Notes: generated by a model from the letters alone, not told the origin. 64,000 nucleotides of DNA from Choanephora cucurbitarum (GCA_025331435.1 JAIWNI010000098.1:1-64000); one strand, 5' to 3'. Shown: positions 36,201-47,940, numbered from the stretch's first letter. A program made the numbers and translations.

Positions 36201-37662
36201 GAAATGATGTCCAACACACAACGTTTAGGCACACAAGAGATCCATCATGAAATATGGCGAAAACTGTTTCATGGTAAGATAACCGTCTTAAAGATTGCCT
36301 ATTTGAATTAACCTGTTTATCAAAGTGTGTACAAGCAAAGGTGTCCAAATCAAGAACATTACAGCGCACGGTCACATCAATTGGAACTCACCTAATTCAG
36401 AGGGCTTTTTTAAGCGAGTTTACTTTTTTGATAATATTGTAGTACAAGCATTCAGACAGATGACAATGTATCAACGTATCACTGAAGTCGCGTGTCTTAT
36501 GTAAGCATGTCAAGGGCTTTTTTTATGATCGAGATCTAACTGAGATTATCATAGGAAATTGAAGAATTTACCTCATATGGCTCAAATGAGAGATGTCTTG
36601 TTTAATGATAATGGTGATGTAGCAGGATTGACGATGGAAAGGTAAATTTAGAGGTAAACATGGCTCAAGTGCAGATGATTCATGTCTGATTAGATACCAA
36701 ACCACATTAAAGCAGTATGCGCATGTTCATTCGCATCATCGCTTATCAGCCTATCAGAAATATGATGTCATTCATCAGATGCTGATCTGTATGAAGACCA
36801 TTCATGAGGCTGGTCTTGCTCATAGAGATCTTTCAGAAGTCAATATTATGGTCAATACCATGGAAGGACAATTCCTTGAAGATGGTAGTGAAAAGGTCTA
36901 TCTTTATCTTATTGATTTTGGTAAAGCAGTGTTCTGTGAACCAAAAGATGTTCGAGACTGGTTTGTAGATGTGCCTAGAGCAGAATGGGAGTACGATGGC
37001 GATGTTGTGCCAGAGTCAAAGGAAGAACTTGAAGCCTGGTGTGAATCTTTACCTTGGGTGAAGGGAAAACCTGACCATGGTTATCGTATGTACAGGTAAA
37101 TTATTTTTAAAAAAGTAAGATAGCCAATCATCTAACAGATAGTTGTAGATCAATTCAAACATTACCTAAAACGAGATCAGATAACCAAGTACTTCCCTGG
37201 CTGATCCATCCTCAGGCAGAAGATATCTACTCAATAGGTGTGATGATTTGGAAAGTGTTTACTGATACAGAACCATGGCGTGGTATTCTAGATACAGACC
37301 TACAAGGCCTACGCTATGTAGCAGAAGATGATTATCGCATACAGCGAGCTCTAGAAGGAGAGGTTCATGGAGAGCTCAGTCGACAACTCTTGCTAAAGTG
37401 TCTCAAGACCAGACCTCAAGACCGTGCAACTGCTAAAGAAATTCTAGATTGGATCTCTCAAGATTCTGTAAGGGAAGGCTTGATTGGTGAATGGAAGATG
37501 TATTCATCTGATACCCGAGGTGCTAGAAGAGCCAAAAATATGTATGGGTTTGAAGAGAGTAATGAAGAAGAGGAAAAACAAAAGAAACCGAGAAGGAAGA
37601 TGAATGGAGGGAAGCAACGGGGTCGACCCAAAGTGTCAAAAGATCCCACTCTGAATACATAA
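33272..37662 (+). CDS. Bromodomain plus protein-kinase-like fusion with C-terminal AT-hook
   Basis: Six exons (33272-33506, 33559-36273, 36326-36500, 36555-36641, 36694-37095, 37149-37662) sum to 4,128 nt, 1,375 aa. The order is: acidic N-terminus; a very long P/H/Q/N-rich region; a helical segment (LRRLTVATLRTLGVYL); a bromodomain around residues 560-670 (IKKPMDLYTI, MLLIWRNARSFHRN); an unrecognised domain (LYLQLNGPFFQAIERM, WLVPRFYIAKNRTLLRQIR). A kinase-like domain follows, with HRDLSEVNIM and LIDFGKAV. The tail is basic, with a GRPK AT-hook core. Two key positions look altered. The acetyl-lysine-binding Asn is replaced (SFH instead of xYN), and the VAIK lysine appears as Gln (IVVQAF) with no glycine-rich loop evident. 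The role is probably chromatin-associated, possibly as a pseudokinase. The fusion is one continuous spliced frame. Confidence 0.8.
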
Positions 37663-37876
37663 GCCTCCTTTTTCTAAGGAAATGCCTATTTCCTCCTTAA
37701 GAAGTACATACTGTGCTTCTATTCATTTAATTGTACATAAAATTGCTTAAACTAGATTCCCTTTCTATCACTAGTGCTATGAAATGAGGCTTATGCTTCA
37801 AGCATTTCTTGTGTAATCTAAACTAGAAGGGGTTTTTTTCTATTTTTCTTTTTGTTTTTTCTTTTTCTAAATACAT
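37663..37876. other. Short tandem-gene spacer
   Basis: 214 bp between the bromodomain-kinase stop and the sphingosine-kinase start, with a T-rich stretch (37,835-37,868) just before the ATG. Nothing else was seen. Confidence 0.5.
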
Positions 37877-39536
37877 ATGGTTCGTTCACTTACTGCTGCT
37901 AAAGGAAACCACCCTGTTCAGTTAACGTTAGACCCAGAAGGTCTTCGTATTGAAGGTGATCTAAACGCCAAAGGAAGAAACCGTATGTAACTTATTTATG
38001 CAACTAGTTTAATAAACAACTCACCTTTTTTTTAAAAAAGCTGGAAAGAATGCAGAGATAGTGTGTTGTTGTATACCCGTTACTCAGTCAAAGGGACCTG
38101 ACCCAACCTTGTTACCTATTGACAACACATACATATTAAACGCTTATTATCATGAACGTACAAAGACAGTCCATATCTATTGTGTTTTACCCATAGACAG
38201 AACAGACAAAGATTCACCTGCAGACGTCTTTGGCTTTATCTATTCAGTTGAAGAAGAACAGAGAGAAGAGGCTGAAGCATTCTGTCAACAGGTAGTCGAT
38301 CAAGCATACCAAGATATCAAGTTTGGTAAGCGAGTCTTGGTCTTGATCAATCCATTTGGTGGTCAAGGAAGAGCAAAAGAAATTTTCGAGTTTCATGTAC
38401 GTCCTATCTTTGACTATGCAAAATGCAAGATAGACGTGAAATGTAAGTAACTTCACTTTTCTTTTTTTTTTGTCTCTATTGACACCCCCTTTTTTGAAAG
38501 ATACAGAACATCAAGGCCATGCCTTACAGATAGCAAAGGATTTGGATGTCGATAGTTATGATGCAATTGTTGCTGTCAGTGGTGATGGTGTCATTCATGA
38601 AATCATCAATGGTTTCCTCAAGAGACCAGATGCAAGAGATGCCATGAAAAAGGTATCACTCGGTATCATACCTGGTGGAACCAACAATTCACTGGCTATC
38701 TCTATCTTGGGTGAAAAGAGAGGATTTGATCCTGAATTCAATGCACTTCAGGTCATCAAGGGTAAGCCTCTGGCACTCGATCTATGTTCTGTGACCTATG
38801 AGGATCATCGTTACTTTTCTTTCCTGTCTCAAAACTATGGTATCACTGCCTATGCTGATCTCGGTACAGAGCATTTGCGTTGGATGGGAGACACGCGTAC
38901 GGTCGTTGGTATGTTGCAAGAGATTTTGGGTGGTAAGACCTATCAGGTTCAGGCTGCCATTCAGGTAGTGGAGTCTGATAAGCACAAGATCAAGGCTAAG
39001 CACCAAGATGCTCTGACAAGAGAAGAACGACTGCCTATCAATGAGCTAGAAGGACAGGTGGTTGATGAAATGCCAGGTCTATCAGAACCTCTCTCTAAGG
39101 ACTGGTTAACGATTGAGGGTGATATTTCCTTTTTCTTGGCCAGTAAGGTACCTTTGTTGGCTCGTGGTATGATGAGTCATCCTTGTGCTTTACCTAGTGA
39201 TGGTGCAATTGATGTTATGCTTGTTCGAGGTAAACCTGGTGTTCTGAAGCAGTTGGATGTGTTTACCAAAGTGGAAACAGGCAAACATATGGACAATAAG
39301 ATTGTAACGTATAAACACAAGATAAATGAGAGAAATAGCTAAACTTTAGTGTCATTTAGATTGAATACTATAAGGCAAAGGCCTTTCGATTGACACCCAT
39401 AGTGAAGCCTAATCAAAGGGCTTTTGTCTCAATTGATGGTGAACATGCACCATGCAAGCCATTTCAAGTAGAAGTTCATCCTCGCCTTGCTTCTGTCCTG
39501 ACAATCAAACCAACATTTCTAAATTCTGAAATATAA
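37877..39536 (+). CDS. LCB4: Sphingoid long-chain-base (sphingosine) kinase
   Basis: Exons 37877-37982, 38041-38442, 38501-39303 and 39360-39536 give 1,488 nt, 495 aa. The DAGK-catalytic signature is complete: VLINPFGGQGRA, then VSGDGVIHEIINGF (the SGDG nucleotide site), GIIPGGTNNSLA, and the C-terminal half with LDLCSVT, LSQNYGITAYADLG and LRWMGDTR. The C-terminal exon supplies KAFRLTP and the IDGE motif. It phosphorylates sphingosine or phytosphingosine to the 1-phosphate, on membranes. The N-terminus has a Cys-rich EIVCCCIP stretch that might be lipidated. Assigning it to LCB4 rather than a ceramide or diacylglycerol kinase rests on overall motif likeness. Confidence 0.85.
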
Positions 39537-39675
39537 ATTCTTTTATTATGATTATTATGATTAAATTCTATTTACATCATAGACTTATATTTTTTTAAAT
39601 GGATAGGTTATATAATATACAACCCAAGTCTAATGGTGGGTATTGGAGAGAGTTTTTTTTTCTAAAATGATAAGG

Positions 39676-41295
39676 TTAAGCCTTAAGAGGACCTTGACCA
39701 TAGACAGATTCATTTTGGATACTTTGTTCAGCAGTAGAGGCTTGATCAAGAGCAGGAGAAACATAGTCTTCTTCAAATTCTTCAAGATCCTTACCCTTAG
39801 ATTCAGGAATCCAAAGGATAGTGACAACAAGACCCAAGAACATGACACCAGAGAAAATACCGAGCACTTCAGGCAAGAAGGTGTGAGCACCCTTAGGACC
39901 ACCGATATCGACAAGTACATTGAAGGCAAAAGAAGCAAGAATGGCACCTGCCTTACCAGCAGCAGCAGAGATACCATGAGCAGAAGCACGCACCTTGGTA
40001 GGGAAGACTTCACCAGGAATAATGAAGGTAGTAGAGTTAGCACCAAAGTTCTGGAAGAATTGAGCCAGAGTGAAAAGGAAGATAAAGGCAGGCATGGCAT
40101 TGTCAATCAAGATATGGTAACAACCAGCAAGGATGGCAAAGAGAACAGTAGTACAGGCGAAACCCATGATTTGGATGAAACGACGACCCAGCTTTTCGAT
40201 CGTAAAGACAGTAACATAGTAACCAGGAACAGAACCAAGACAGGTAATGATAATCTGACCTACAGTGTTGTACCAGAGAGTTTCGTAAGGAGTGGACTTG
40301 TTGGCAAAACCAATGGCAGACAAGATGGCAGAGTTGTTGAGACCGAGACCATAGAAGGCAACATCAAGCAAGAACCAGGCAGAGGCAGTACCCAACAAGA
40401 CCTTGAAGTTCTTCCATTGACCAAAGTAAGCTCTGAATTCAGCCCAGTGATCACGCTTCTCTTCCACCTTGGTGTATTGTTTGGCGAGTTCAGAAGAGAC
40501 AGTCTGTCCCTTGGCAGCAGCAGCAGCTTCAACATCATGTTCAACATTAAGAGAGTAGCGAGGAGATTCAGGCATAGTGAAACGCAAGTAGATGGTAGCA
40601 ACAGCAGGAACAGCACCCAAACCGATACAGAGACGCCAGACATAATCCAAGTTCATGACATCGGCAATAATAGCATTCTTGAAGATAGCCAAGAGAACCA
40701 GAGTGACAATGGCAGCAGCCAAATTACCGATACCTTGCATAGAGAAAATAAGAGCCATCATCATACCACGCTTACCAGCAGCGGACCATTCAGAAGTGAT
40801 GGTAGCAGACATTGGGTAATCACCACCTACACCAATACCTAGAATCAGACGCCAGAAACCAAGGAAACCGATAGCAGAGATACCACGAATGGCAGATGAA
40901 GCAGTAGCACAGTTGATAGTACCGAGAATGATGATCAACAATTCGAAACCATAGATCTTACGACCCAAGATATCACCCAAGAAACCAAACAAGAGCTGGC
41001 CAATGAAGGTACCAACAGAGGACATACCCTTCAAGATACCTTCAACATCAGAGGGGATTTTGTTGTTGTTGTGGGCATAATAGACAAAACCAAGCATAGG
41101 AGTGACCAAGTTGATGATGAAGACATCGTATGAATCTGTAAAGAAACCAGCACCGGATGTAAGAATGGTACGGGCAGTAAACCAATTCCATCCACCAGCA
41201 GCACCAGTGGTGTCATCTAACTTTTCAAGTGAATGAAGTTTCTGTTCAGCAGCAGCCATACGGTCTTGCTCATGTTGAGAAACAATATCTGCCAT
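39676..41295 (-). CDS. PHO84: High-affinity inorganic phosphate:H+ symporter, Pho84 type (MFS)
   Basis: A single-exon gene of 539 aa with 12 predicted membrane spans. Phosphate:H+ symporter signatures are present: GAGFFTDSYDVFIINLV, GFLGDILGRKIYG, RLILGIGVGGDYPMSATI with the transport Asp, and the C-terminal IIPGEVFPTKVRASAHGI carrying the conserved Lys. The central loop between spans 6 and 7 is hydrophilic. Codon use is strongly biased (GTC/ACC/AAG type), suggesting high expression. The upstream 250 bp carry two CCAAT-like words (41,460-41,490), but I see no perfect CACGTG phosphate-response box. It is convergent with the sphingosine kinase, 139 bp apart. Confidence 0.93.
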   Translation of the reverse strand: MADIVSQHEQDRMAAAEQKLHSLEKLDDTTGAAGGWNWFTARTILTSGAGFFTDSYDVFIINLVTPMLGFVYYAHNNNKIPSDVEGILKGMSSVGTFIGQLLFGFLGDILGRKIYGFELLIIILGTINCATASSAIRGISAIGFLGFWRLILGIGVGGDYPMSATITSEWSAAGKRGMMMALIFSMQGIGNLAAAIVTLVLLAIFKNAIIADVMNLDYVWRLCIGLGAVPAVATIYLRFTMPESPRYSLNVEHDVEAAAAAKGQTVSSELAKQYTKVEEKRDHWAEFRAYFGQWKNFKVLLGTASAWFLLDVAFYGLGLNNSAILSAIGFANKSTPYETLWYNTVGQIIITCLGSVPGYYVTVFTIEKLGRRFIQIMGFACTTVLFAILAGCYHILIDNAMPAFIFLFTLAQFFQNFGANSTTFIIPGEVFPTKVRASAHGISAAAGKAGAILASFAFNVLVDIGGPKGAHTFLPEVLGIFSGVMFLGLVVTILWIPESKGKDLEEFEEDYVSPALDQASTAEQSIQNESVYGQGPLKA

Positions 41296-43900
41296 GATAA
41301 GAAATAAAAGTAAAGTGAATAAATTAAAAAAAAAAAGAAAGGGAGAAAAGAAGGGTCAATTTATATGGAATGTCTTGTCAAGTGAGGTCGTGTGAGTCTC
41401 ATTCATTGGTAATTGATCGATTTCACGCTTATTGATTCCAAGGTTTCTGAAAATGAATGGCCAATCAGAACCAATCGTGGGTCTCGCGTGGACTATATTA
41501 TTTTAACACAAAGGTAGATATGATTGGACAGAAAGGTTAATCCAGTTTGAATTTTATTTTCTTTACCTTTTCAAGTAGATCCCTAGACTAACTTGATTCA
41601 AACGTGTAAATCAAGGAAAATACGATTGGCTTATTGACCTTTTTTGCCTATTTCTCTTTGACTATCTTCTCCCCTTTTTTTTTATGAGATAAGGCAAATT
41701 TGTATAAATTTATACATTTTCACCACTCAACATCCTCCTTCCTTTTTTTTTGGTTCTATAGAGTAAGTGGTGCTTGTTTTACTGGATTCAATCTGCGCCT
41801 ATCATTCTTTTGGGTAAGATGGATGTCTGTGCATTTTCTTTCTCATCGTTCACTATGTAACATTGTTTAAATTCATTGTTTGTAGAAAGGTTAGTCTATG
41901 TAATCTAAAGAATGTATAGTTTTCTTTATCCTCTTTCTCTCTCTCTTTTTACAGAAAATGAAGTCCATCGCGAATGACCCATAAAAGGAAATAAAAGTCA
42001 AATTCTTTTTGTTCTTTTTTGTTGACTACAAATCAAAGTTTGTCTTTGTGATCAACCAATCCTAGGTGAGGAATCCCGCAGCCGTTACTTGAAATCCCAT
42101 TTGATTGGATCACAGCTGGTAATCAAGTTGTTGTATTTACAGAGAACATACACTAGACATCACGTTGCCTTGTGGTCATCTTTAAGAAACTGTTTGTTTG
42201 AGAAACCTGGACCGAGGTTCCTAAATGTGGTAAAAAAAAAACCTGTTCAGTCATTGGCTATTTTAATCAACGTTGTACATTGAATAAGTACACTGTCAAT
42301 GAAATTACTGACATCTTGTGTGAAATTGACATTTTTATTGGGTAAAGTCCTTTTTTTTTTATAAATGTCCAGCATCTTTTTAGAATACAGTAACCCAATC
42401 AGACGAAAGAGTTGTCTAGATGCACAGACAATGAGTATATTATGCAAATCATTGAAGGGTGTCTATTTCCTCGAGTCTTTAGAAGTGTGGCTACTTAATT
42501 TAGGCTATTTACCAAATTTTGAGGGAGATTCAAATGCTGTAATTGACATATCTGAGAGCATGAAAAGACTTCTTTAAATTGCTTAATACCAAGTGTGAAT
42601 GGGTATGATCTTCTGAATAGACATTGTTGGCCCCTTCATTAAGATACAATAGCTCTACATTCTTTAATTTTCATTTTCTTAATCTGTATAGAAGTTGAGA
42701 ATTTCATTTATTAAATAGGTTTATTTGGCAGTAATAGCTCTAACCCCCCTTATTTAGTTTCTAACAAAAAGACTGTGTTTATCAGTCCAAAAAAAAAGAT
42801 ATATGATGATCAATCTACTGATAGGATGTCTTCAAGCATCTTTTTTTCTGGCTGTTGTTTCTCTACTCTCATTTGCTCACATTTTATCGATTTGTTTGAA
42901 TGAGAGCTCAAGTAAGCTCTGTTTGCAGGAAGAAGGTTGCTGTTAGACTTCTTGAGCCTCTCTCGATTGAATTTCACCAATAGATTGAACATACAAATGC
43001 ATCTGTTTTTTTTTTCATATAGCCTCTTGGGTAGGATTGAGGGGGGTGGAAAAAGTATGTCAGAGTTTAGATGATAACTGTAGCATTTGTATGTAGTCAG
43101 GGCTATCAAACCAAAAAAAAAAAAGAACATATCAGCTGTCTTTGTTCTCTTACGGCGGCCATAATGAGTCCATTCATTGCCTGTCTTGTGCAAATCAATG
43201 CCATAAGTCATTTTTGACTTTATCTGAGGTTATTTTCAAATTCTTTTGACATCATCCGAGAGCATACTTTTACTTTGGGTAACTAGCATATATCAAGTAT
43301 GCTGCTGCTCTAGAATCACAGTAGCCATCGTTCTTTAGGTTATAGTTCGATACAACATTGTCTTGATTAATATCAGCAAAAAAGAAAGAGAAAGAAAAAT
43401 CTAGTTGGTTGAATCTTTCTGTACGAGTAACTCGTCTTTTTATTTAGGGAACATACAGATCTTACTTGTTACTTCAGAGACTTTCCTCTTTCTTTTCTTC
43501 CTTGACTTTTCTTTTATATATAAGTTTTTCTGTCTCAAAGGCTTTCCTAAGCTTAGTGGAAGCAATGTCTTTGGGTAATGCAGAAAGGCACTGAATTCTT
43601 GCAGGTCCTCTTTATATCTTGACCTTGGTTGCTTCTGTAAAAGTCGACTTTGGTATCTTGAAGCATACCAAATCTGTCGTCGAAATAAAGAAAAAAAAAG
43701 CCAAGGAAACTCTCAGCTGTATTTATCAATCGAATTCTTTCCACATAATCATCCTCAGCATCATGAAGAACGCCTTCCAAAGCAACAACATACTGCATTT
43801 AATCCCTATATAAAGCTTGTCAACACATCAACGGCTTCTTTTTTTAGGTTGCTGACTATCCGCTATCCGCAAGGTATGCCAAATAACTTTATTCTATGTA
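41296..43900. other. 2.6-kb gene-poor spacer, possible decayed fragments
   Basis: The proximal part is the PHO84 promoter. The plus strand at about 42,080-42,580 has several short open pieces with some coding flavour (ITAGNQVVVFTENI; NKYTVNEITDILCEIDIFIG), broken by stops. They may be relics of a gene or element; I cannot assign a family. The rest is AT-rich with T runs. Confidence 0.45.
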
Positions 43901-43919
43901 AGAGAAAAATAATATCACC

Positions 43920-45222
43920 ATCAAGAACAAGCGCGTCAGTAATCAAGTCAAGGCACAAGCTGTTCATCTGGTTGATATAGACCCAATGAATAGCGCTAGA
44001 GTAGTCGCTCTAGACTTGAGTCTCGAGCCCAGAAGCTTACTACGGTGATATGACGCCTGGAAGAAAGACAGGATCCAGACTCTTTGTTCAAAACTACTAA
44101 CCAACCAAGAACTGTCGAAGCACAAGGCGAATTGGCAGAAACAACAAAGCATGCTGTGACAGAGCATTGCTGCACACAGCCAACTGCCACAGCTAGCCAG
44201 CTACCTGTTCGATTGACTAGTGCTTTTGAGGGCTAATCGCTTTTCGACACCTCAACTGCATTGCTATCTGAGCGATCTTTGGATTATGAGTCTGAAGCAA
44301 GTACAACTGAAGCCTTTAGAACGAAACAGACCAGAAGGGATTCAGGCAAGAAAGAGATGGGTGGAGGAGAGAAAGCACATGGACTTACATTACATGAGCA
44401 ATTGCGTCTTCATTGATGAGGCAGGACTCAATGCAAATCTGAGAAGAACGCATGGATGAGCTCTGAAGAGAGAGCCAGCTACTGTTAAGGCAGTTACAGC
44501 AAGAGCAAAATCCATCTTGATCTTGGGTGCTATATCAAGCAAAGGCCTGATCAAGGTTTGTTTTGAGAAAGCCTGATTCCTCCTTCAAGAAAAGAAGATA
44601 GATGAGAAGAGGAAGAAGAAAGAGAAGAAGAAAGAGAAGAAGAAAGAGAAGAAGAAAGAGAAGAAGAAAGAGAAGAAGAAAGAGAAGAAGAAAGAGAAGA
44701 AGAAAGAGAAGAAGAAAGAGAAGAAGAAAGAGAAGAAGAAAGAGAAGAAGAAAGAGAAGAAGAAGAAGAAAAAAAAACAAAAGCTAGCAGGACAAGCTAA
44801 AGTGTAAACAAAAGACACTTTAACCAACCAATTAACTGAGATCTACTGACGATATTCCTGAGGAGATGGACAGACATCCTGAAATGAAGGGCTACTACTT
44901 GTTGATGGTCAATGCTCCCGTCCACGCATCTAACTTGATCAGGTTTGCTATAGAGTCTCATGGACATAAATGTATCTATCTGCCACCTTACTCTCCTGAA
45001 CTCAGTCCAGTTGAACAGTCTTGGTCGGTTGTCAAGAACAGTGCTAAAAGGAGGCTTGTTCTCAAGAAAGATACATTTGCTGCTAAGACGAGTGAAGCTT
45101 GCGACAATGTACTACCACCATCTCTCGAAGGCTTCGTTCCTTATTCTGTGAGGCGTTTCGATGACTGTTTGAATTGCCTTTCTCTATCTAACAAAGATGC
45201 GATGCGATGCGATGCGATGTGA
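43920..45222 (+). pseudogene. Dead Tc1/IS630-type DDE transposase, left copy
   Basis: One reading frame runs through most of the arm, interrupted by in-frame TGA stops rather than frameshifts up to the minisatellite. First-Asp motif: CVFIDEAGLN at about 44,408. The following TGA replaces the Trp expected after RRTHG. The C-terminal DDE_3 part lies at 44,866-45,222 and includes IYLPPYSPELSPVEQSW with the catalytic Glu. The second catalytic Asp is Val (LMVNAPVH), 34 residues before the Glu, so the spacing is D34E-like. A 9-bp minisatellite (44,610-44,770) separates the halves. The copy cannot encode an active enzyme. It lacks the N-terminal ~62 codons that remain in the right copy. Confidence 0.8.
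44610..44770 (+). repeat. 9-bp purine minisatellite (encodes Lys-Arg-Arg) inside the transposase
   Basis: Tandem AAGAGAAGA units, about 17 here. The unit length is a multiple of three, so the plus frame reads (K-R-R)n without stops. The reverse frames read Ser/Phe/Leu repeats. The array occupies the middle of the dead transposase. Confidence 0.9.
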
Positions 45223-45290
45223 TGTGATGCGAAGCGATACCTTTGTTCAGAAAGAGCGACATCATTTTGAGAAAAGGCGCACTATGATGA

Positions 45291-45340
45291 TATATGTATA
45301 TATGTATGTATATATGTATGTATATATGTATGTATATACA
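45291..45340 (+). repeat. TATATGTATG microsatellite in the left arm
   Basis: Reiterated 12-bp TATATGTATGTA units. The mirror array in the right arm (about 48,188-48,228) has one unit fewer. It marks post-duplication slippage. Confidence 0.8.
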
Positions 45341-45520
45341 CAAAAGAAGGGAAAGAGGCGGGGAGAAGGAGGGAAAAAGATAGAACAGAGAGGAGATAGA
45401 GAAAGAGAGAGTGGTGTCGCAATCACTGTCCGAGCATACGTTTACTCATGCGTTGTTCTCAAAAGTTGTTCTCAAAAGTTGTTCTCAAAAGTTGCTTGAA
45501 AATAAAGTATAAATGAAGTA

Positions 45521-46459
45521 TAAATAAAGTATAAATAAAATGTAACTAAAACAAAACAAAAGGATCAGCTAGATCTCATCAAGTTTCTGGATATCTCTTT
45601 ATTGCTTTGAGTGGCAACAGCCAATTCGAATCACAAAATGTTGTGTAATCTCATTAGAACTGGAGGTGAACCATTCTGAATGTATCTCTAGGTAGCAGAG
45701 GATAGATTATTGTCCAAAGAATCCATGAGATAAGACGCTGTTTGCAACAACGCATGAAAATAGCAACAATGCCACTCGTCTACTTGGGCTACATATAGCT
45801 TATTCGGCCCAAAAATGTGATGGCATTTTGTAAAGAAACTGGTTGCTAACTTCTTGCTCTAAATATCCGGACAACATGGTCTTATTTCAAGAAAAAAAAA
45901 AGAAACGATACAAAGTATGAAAATAACCTTTGCTGGCAATAAAGAAATTCAGAAAAAGTGCTGATCTTCTATGACTTGTAGTGTATTGCACAATAAGCCC
46001 TTCAAGGTCTTTGAATAGCCGTATTTTACTTTTTCAGCATCCTACTTGCCGATAAAGACTTTGTCCGTAAAGACATAGGTCTATTCTATCGGCTGTCGAA
46101 ACAAATGAAGTTGGCGTATGGCTACAAGACAAAAGGCAAGTTTGAAAAAAAAAAACACATATACAGAGCAGAGCAAGAGGTGACAGGCCCTTATATCCTG
46201 GCCAAATGCTGTATATATACGCGAACCCTCAACGTTAAGTGTGTTTAAACACCTTCTGCCAAGGCATTCAAAAATAAATATATTGTAAAATATACATTTA
46301 TTGATTCCAAAAAGAAATAGGTCACTATTGGACTGAAATTATCTCTTTTATTCTTTTCCGTTTCTAACCAATATAAAGTCTGTCAATCCGGCCTATTTTA
46401 AAGGAGGGGGGGGGGGTGTAACGCGTCAAAACTATATTAGGGCAAAGTCAAGCAATAGC
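45521..46459. other. Loop region without recognisable genes
   Basis: Between the left arm and the retrotransposon remnant. It includes a 13-G run (46,406-46,417 region) and AT-rich DNA. No coding signal was seen. Confidence 0.5.
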
Positions 46460-47640
46460 CTATGCGAGAAGAGAATGACGCCTGAGCGTAAGTGAACAAA
46501 GACCGAGAATATCATTGGCAATACGTTCTTGTTCAAGGCTGGTAGAGTGTATCAAGGTGCTCCAATAAGCAGTTTCAGAGTGTCTTGAAAATTTGAGAGG
46601 GAGCAAAGTATACGGGAGGGTAGAAACAAGCAAGAAGCTTGGCCCATATGACCCATTTGAGTGAACAATGGAGAACAAAATGAAGAAAGGAGTCTGCTTG
46701 CAAAAGGCATAGGCGACAGTAATCAGATGGAGCTCTTCCAATGGCTGATAGAGCCATTGCTGTCCAGAGTTTCCTACAAAATAGTCATTTCCAAAGGTCT
46801 TTTGCTGGTGAATCCATGGAGACTGACCAGAGTAGACGAAGTCGAGAAGCTGCAATGGGTTAGGATGCGGCGCTTGGCACCATCAAACTGATGTATAGTA
46901 TGTCCACAAGAAGAGAAGCGTATCCGGAGAGGATGAGAGGTCACTTGACATTCGAGAGAGACGGGATAAAAATCCCCTTCATCGATATCAATGTCATGCA
47001 GAACATATTGCCAAAAGAAGGGTAATAGTTGGACTCGCCTACGACGCAGGATATCTAGAAACAGGATATGGCACAGTCGATGGAAGTCAGAATACTTGGA
47101 TTGTAACCGTACTCTGAGGCGATGCTGTGACGGATCTACAATAAAGAAAGCTTCCGCTAGTGATGTAGGGTGTCGATCTAGCCGAAAATTTTGTAGGATG
47201 TTCTAAAGCGGTCTGTGTAAAGGCAGTTTCAAAAGCAACGAGATACGTAAGAATGAAAGAACTCCAATGAAGTCAGGCATAGAGAATTGCTGGAAGGACT
47301 GATGTATGTGAGCAAAGAGGACGAGAGCGCAAGGGTGGTTGGAACAAGGCCAAGGAAGGTATACTAGGGATGGGAGTAAAGAACACTAAGTGATGCCTTA
47401 AGGCTAGACACGATGCCCACTTTGGATGCTCGAAAGGGTCGGCTGCATTGGAAGAGCGTATTTAGACGATCATTTTGCTCAGGATGTCTTCTTTGAAATC
47501 CTTGAAAGTATAAAATATCAAACTTTTGAAGTCGAAGACAACAGATGTATTCTTTCTATAAAGGAGTGGAACGGGCTTTCATTAAGCTGTTTGCATTTAG
47601 TGAGGCATAATGTAACATAATTTCTTTCATAATATCTAGA
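46460..47640 (-). pseudogene. Non-LTR (LINE) retrotransposon ORF2 3' remnant
   Basis: On the minus strand, frame-shifting pieces give a recognisable LINE ORF2 C-terminus. It has a cysteine/histidine finger of the zf-RVT kind (CRLC, then HF, then HC) followed by WVIWAKLL. Upstream pieces read SDFHRLCHILFLDILRRR and EGDFYPVSLECQ. Stops and frame changes are frequent, so the copy is dead. The reverse-transcriptase core is not clearly present. It lies inside the loop of the large inverted repeat. Confidence 0.6.
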
Positions 47641-47703
47641 GGAGAAGACTTATTGGCGAGAGGCACTACTATGCCTCTGGTTAGTAATACTTTCTGAATT
47701 CTT

Positions 47704-47940
47704 CTACAGCAGAACTAACTCTTTGGTGAGTTGATATAAAGTTTCACATGCCTCCTCCAAAGGAGAGGATGTTATAGGGAGTTGCTCAAACGTTTTGCGC
47801 TTTCTGCATTGGGTGGTAACGTTCTGCTGAGGACATTCGAAAGAGCGATAGCCTAGTTGATTGCAAGAATAGCAGATGATTCGGGCTTTCGATTTTTTAC
47901 CTTCAACTTTGGTATGACAGTAACGGCACCAAGTTGACAT
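47704..47940 (-). CDS. Small zinc-knuckle-like protein (78 aa), possibly retroelement-derived
   Basis: An intact 78-codon frame. It begins MSTWCRYCH and has CxxC pairs at residues 5/8 and 23/26 plus Cys36. The second group (CYSCNQLGYRSFEC) resembles a CCHC knuckle with Tyr in the His position. A basic QCRKRK stretch and a short helix follow. It lies just upstream of the LINE remnant on the same strand and could be the start of its first ORF or an independent fragment. Function unknown. Confidence 0.4.
   Translation of the reverse strand: MSTWCRYCHTKVEGKKSKARIICYSCNQLGYRSFECPQQNVTTQCRKRKTFEQLPITSSPLEEACETLYQLTKELVLL

Larger units (their letters stand above)
43901..45520 (+). repeat. Left arm of a large near-identical inverted repeat
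   Basis: This arm matches 48,012-49,694 in reverse complement almost base for base. The differences I found are tandem-repeat counts and one substitution near the outer edge. Compared with the right arm, the left has fewer units of a 9-bp GAAGAAAGA-type repeat (roughly 17 versus 27), one more 5-bp GATGC unit, one more 12-bp TA/GTATG unit and one more 13-bp TTGTTCTCAAAAG unit. The inner edge is AGTATAAATGAAGTATA. The outer edge is near AGAAAAATAATATCA. It contains the dead transposase described separately. Confidence 0.9.

Noticed and set aside
39643..40842. Long plus-strand open frame over PHO84
   Set aside because: Antisense shadow of the strongly codon-biased PHO84 gene.
42080..42580. Series of short coding-like pieces
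   Set aside because: Too broken to define a gene or family; mentioned only in the spacer entry.
44535..44827. Long Phe/Leu/Ser and Lys/Arg open frames over the minisatellite (also at 48,684-49,061)
   Set aside because: They are frame readings of the 9-bp repeat, not genes.
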